From: Myxococcales bacterium
GTDB lineage: Bacteria > Myxococcota_A > Polyangia > Palsa-1104 > SHYY01
NCBI GenBank assembly: GCA_009692555.1
Contig: SHYY01000024.1
Span: 1 to 43,561, forward strand
Direction of reading: 5' to 3'
DNA: 43,561 bases
The number at the start of each line of letters is the position of its first letter. Position 1 is the stretch's first letter. Below are positions 40,688-43,561 of this stretch, one piece after another. A model generated the notes under the pieces. It was not told the origin of the DNA, searched no databases, and worked only from the letters and a program-made list of their open reading frames with translations. The position numbers were made by a program, and so were the translations under genes.

Positions 40688-43473
40688 GAGGCGCTCGCGG
40701 CGATGGGGGGCCCGGCGACGGGGAGCCGCACGGTGAAGCGGGTGCAGCCGGGACGGGAGGTGACCGCGATCCCGCCGCCATGCTTCTCGACGATCTGACG
40801 GACGATGCCGAGGCCGAGGCCGGTCCCCTCCCCCATCGCCTTGGTGGTGAAGAAAGGCTCGAAGATCCGCGGCAGGTTCTCCACCGCGATGCCGGGGCCA
40901 CTGTCAACGACCGCCACCTCGATCTCGGCGCCGTCGAGCCGCGTCTCGATCACGATCTCACCGCGCCCACCGAGCGCCTGGACGGCGTTGTGGATGAGGT
41001 TGGTCCAGACCTGGTTGAGCTCATCGACATAGATGGTGACCGGCGGCAACTCGGCGTACTTCCGGACGATCGATATACCATACTTCAGCTCGTGGTGGAG
41101 GATGACGAGGGTGTTCTCGATCCCGTCCCGCACGTCGCTGGGGGCGGCCCGCGCCTGGTCGAGGTGCGAGTAGCTCTTGAGCGCGCCCACGATCCTGGTC
41201 ACGCGCCGGATCGCGGTCCGGATCGCAAAGGTGTTGCGATGCAGCCAGGCGAACTGCTCGAGGTAGCCGACCAGCGGTTCGATGCCGTAGACCCTGCCGA
41301 GGGTGGCGATCTCGCCGGCCGCCTCGGCGGCGCCGATCTCGACCAGGGTGCGCGAAGCGGCGTCGGCTCCCGGCACTCCGAGCCCGGCGAGCCGCAGGGA
41401 TAGCTCGCGGGTCTGGCGCCGCACCGCCATCGGTGACTCGACGCGGGCGCAAGGCAGGCGCGGGCCGAGCTCCTCGAGGAGGGCGAAGAAGCGGGCGCGG
41501 TCCTCGGGGGTCATGGCGAGGTCCTGGAGCTCGCGGGTGCGACGGACGAAGTGAAGCACATTGTCGCCGAGAGTGTCGACGGCACCCTGGATCGCCCCGG
41601 CCGGGGAGTTGATCTCGTGGGCGATGCCGGCGACCAGCGCACCCAGGCCGGCGAGGCGCTCCGAGAGGACGAGCTGCGCCTGCGCCTGCTGGAGCTCGGA
41701 GAGCGTGCGCTCGAGCTGGCGGTTCGCTGCCACCAGCTCGACGGTGCGCTCCTCCACCTTGCGCTCGAGGTCCTCCGACGATTTCTGGACCTCGCGGTAC
41801 AGGCGCGCGTTCTGGATCGCGGTCGCCGCGTGATCGGCGAAGGTCGCCACCAGGCGCAGATCGGCGTCGCTGAAGCGGGTGAACTCGCGGTGGCAAAGCA
41901 GCAGGCCGAGGACGAGGTCCTTCTGCTCGAGCGGGACCGCGAGCAGCGGACCGAAGAGGCCGGCAGCGGCGGCAGAGGCGACGACGGCAGGGTCGGGATC
42001 GAGCGCGAGGTCGTCGATGCGCGAGGCGCCGCGCGGCGCGAGGATCTCGCCGAAGTGGGCGAGGCTGACCTCCTCCGCCGCGCCGGCGCCCGCGCCGACC
42101 CGTAGCCGTCCGTCGGCGCCGGCGAGGAGCAGCACGCAGCCGCGCGAAGGCAGCACGAGGGCCACCTGCTCGACGATCTGCGTCAGCACCTCGTCGAGGG
42201 CGAGCACCGACGAGACCGCGCGGCCGATGTCGTGGAGAGTGGTGATCTCGCGCATGCGGGCGGCGAGGCGGCTCTGGTGCTCGCGCACCGCGCGGGTCAT
42301 CTTGGCGAATGCCTCGGCGAGGTCGCCGATCTCGTCGCCGGTCTCGCGCCGGAGCTGGACGTCGAGGTCGCCGCGGGCGACGGCGCGCGCCCCGGCGTGA
42401 AGGTGCGAAAGCGGGCCGGTCAGGCGGCGCGTGAGGAAGGCGGCGAGGAAGAGCGCGAAGAGGATCGCCGATGCGCCGCCGAAGAACAGCGAGCGCCAGG
42501 CCTGCGACTTCGCGGCGACCAGGTTCCACTCGTCGCGGGCGACGGCAATCATGCCGACCGGGCGCTGCTCGAAATCGACCAGCGGCGCGAAGCCGACGGA
42601 GAAGGTGCGGCCGTAGTCCGCGGCCTCGGCGACGGTGGTGGCGCCGCGGGAGAGATCGGCGCGGGCCGCTTCGGGGAGGGCCAGCCCGGGCTCGCGGTGC
42701 CCGTCGGCGGCGACGAACGAGGAGGCCACCGGCCGGTCGCCGGCGTAGAGCACCACGTCGACCGCGAGCTGGGCCTTCAAGCGATCGGCGAACTCGGCGT
42801 CGAGCGGGACGGTCACCACCACGGCCCCGCGGAGGCGGAAACCCTCATCGAGCACCGGAGCGGCGGCGCGCACCACAACGCCCTCGCGGCCGAGGCCTCC
42901 GTCGACCACGCGCTCGAGTGTCACCCGCCGCTCGTAGGCCAGGGCGCGGCGGATCGGCTCCGCACCGTCGGTGAGACGGAGGCCGTCGGTACGGAGCGAG
43001 CCGATCGCGCGGCGGCCCACGACCTTCCCCTGGAGGTCGGCCACCTCGACCAGACCCTGCGGGAGCTGATCTTCGCGGCGAATCAGGAGCGCGTCGAGCC
43101 GCTCGGCCTGGGCGCCCGCCGCGCCCGCCGCCTCCCGCGGGTCGATGGCGGCCGGGAGTTCGGCGACCTCGGCCAGACGGGCGGTCGCCTGGAACACCTC
43201 CTTGACGTGATCGAGCACCAGGTTCAGCGCCACCCGCAGCGCGCGGTCGGTCTGCTCCTGGGTCCCCGCCTGGAGCGCGGCGAGGACCAGCCGCACCGCC
43301 ACGGTCGAGACCGCCGCCACGGGGACCAGCGCGCCGAAGATCAGGCTCAGCGCCAGCTTGTGGCCGAGGCGCAGGCGGAAGACTGTCCTCGGCCCCGGCG
43401 TGCGGTCACCCGGTGGGGGCGGCTGGGCCCACCGGACGGGGGTGCTGTCACGGTCGCCGCCCGGTTCGCTCAC
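40684..43473 (-). CDS. Membrane sensor histidine kinase (Cache-HAMP-GAF-HisKA)
   Basis: A 929-residue hybrid-input kinase. Order: membrane helix about 40-68; large periplasmic sensor about 70-325, Cache-like ([28 protein letters not shown]); second helix about 328-350; HAMP about 350-400; GAF about 425-565; coiled coil 565-605; HisKA with H620 in [20 protein letters not shown]; and HATPase with [39 protein letters not shown] roughly 140-residue segment between the H-box and the ATPase is longer than usual. The start is GTG, overlapping the previous stop as GTGA. The partner is the REC-GGDEF regulator downstream. Confidence 0.93.
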   Translation of the reverse strand: MSEPGGDRDSTPVRWAQPPPPGDRTPGPRTVFRLRLGHKLALSLIFGALVPVAAVSTVAVRLVLAALQAGTQEQTDRALRVALNLVLDHVKEVFQATARLAEVAELPAAIDPREAAGAAGAQAERLDALLIRREDQLPQGLVEVADLQGKVVGRRAIGSLRTDGLRLTDGAEPIRRALAYERRVTLERVVDGGLGREGVVVRAAAPVLDEGFRLRGAVVVTVPLDAEFADRLKAQLAVDVVLYAGDRPVASSFVAADGHREPGLALPEAARADLSRGATTVAEAADYGRTFSVGFAPLVDFEQRPVGMIAVARDEWNLVAAKSQAWRSLFFGGASAILFALFLAAFLTRRLTGPLSHLHAGARAVARGDLDVQLRRETGDEIGDLAEAFAKMTRAVREHQSRLAARMREITTLHDIGRAVSSVLALDEVLTQIVEQVALVLPSRGCVLLLAGADGRLRVGAGAGAAEEVSLAHFGEILAPRGASRIDDLALDPDPAVVASAAAAGLFGPLLAVPLEQKDLVLGLLLCHREFTRFSDADLRLVATFADHAATAIQNARLYREVQKSSEDLERKVEERTVELVAANRQLERTLSELQQAQAQLVLSERLAGLGALVAGIAHEINSPAGAIQGAVDTLGDNVLHFVRRTRELQDLAMTPEDRARFFALLEELGPRLPCARVESPMAVRRQTRELSLRLAGLGVPGADAASRTLVEIGAAEAAGEIATLGRVYGIEPLVGYLEQFAWLHRNTFAIRTAIRRVTRIVGALKSYSHLDQARAAPSDVRDGIENTLVILHHELKYGISIVRKYAELPPVTIYVDELNQVWTNLIHNAVQALGGRGEIVIETRLDGAEIEVAVVDSGPGIAVENLPRIFEPFFTTKAMGEGTGLGLGIVRQIVEKHGGGIAVTSRPGCTRFTVRLPVAGPPIAASAS

Positions 43474-43561
43474 CTTCGCGCCACCGAGACGCCGCGGAAG
43501 AGGAGCATCGCCGAGGGGTCGAGGCGGAGGCCGGCGACGTCGCGGCGATGGGCGATCAGGA
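43470..43561 (-). CDS. C-terminal end of an upstream gene
   Basis: The last 30 or so codons of a gene entering from the right edge, reading LIAHRRDVAGLRLDPSAMLL then FRGVSVARR and TGA, the stop overlapping the kinase GTG by four bases. It is likely in the same operon as the kinase. A secreted substrate-binding protein that feeds the sensor would be typical here, but the fragment is too short to identify. Confidence 0.5.
   Translation of the reverse strand, partial: LIAHRRDVAGLRLDPSAMLLFRGVSVARR

Overview
The window is about 43.6 kb of very GC-rich, densely coding DNA with no gene-free stretch over 300 bases. It most likely comes from a member of the Myxococcota (former Deltaproteobacteria). 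The signs are a MYXO-CTERM-like sorting tail on a huge Cys-repeat surface protein, a PilZ protein with the architecture common in myxobacteria, several Cys-rich or FG-GAP lipoproteins, TSP3-OmpA proteins, a myxobacterial-style tad locus, and strong high-GC codon bias that creates long spurious antisense frames. I see no tRNA, rRNA, insertion sequence, phage gene or CRISPR array.

Left part (1-5309): the start of a lipoprotein gene; a minus-strand toxin-antitoxin operon (Phd-like antitoxin, PIN toxin) that continues into a GIDE-like third gene; a class IV aminotransferase and a dolichol-phosphate-mannose-synthase-like glycosyltransferase; then, divergently, a PilZ protein, a DUF721 protein and a lipoprotein.

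Tryptophan region (5302-16285): trpD-trpC-trpF-trpB-trpA form a tightly overlapping minus-strand operon. trpE-trpG lie apart on the plus strand beyond an FG-GAP lipoprotein and glyA (serine supply for the TrpB reaction). Both trp halves are preceded by the same extended -10-like motif, and a GCCGTT hexamer tract occurs both inside the end of trpD and in the glyA/trpE divergent gap.

Envelope region (16393-28639): a 1395-residue surface protein with 13 exact-length 47-residue Cys repeats, an OmpA/TSP3 outer-membrane protein, a TonB-dependent receptor carrying its own TonB-like domain, an alpha/beta-hydrolase lipoprotein with a problematic start, a His-rich multi-pass membrane protein, and a GT-C-like membrane glycosyltransferase.

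Tad pilus region (28611-39435, minus strand): two tandem Flp pilins, TadV prepilin peptidase, TadE, CpaB, CpaC secretin, CpaE, CpaF ATPase, TadB, TadC, a TPR lipoprotein, a small lipoprotein, a TadG-like protein and a 41-residue membrane peptide, nearly all overlapping or closely spaced. Upstream of it, on the same strand, lie a large sensor histidine kinase and a REC-GGDEF response regulator (39638-43473), which may couple sensing and c-di-GMP to the pilus.

A recurring theme is leaderless initiation: several genes have a -10-like hexamer exactly six bases before the start codon and no Shine-Dalgarno sequence, while internal operon genes use ATGA or GTGA overlaps.
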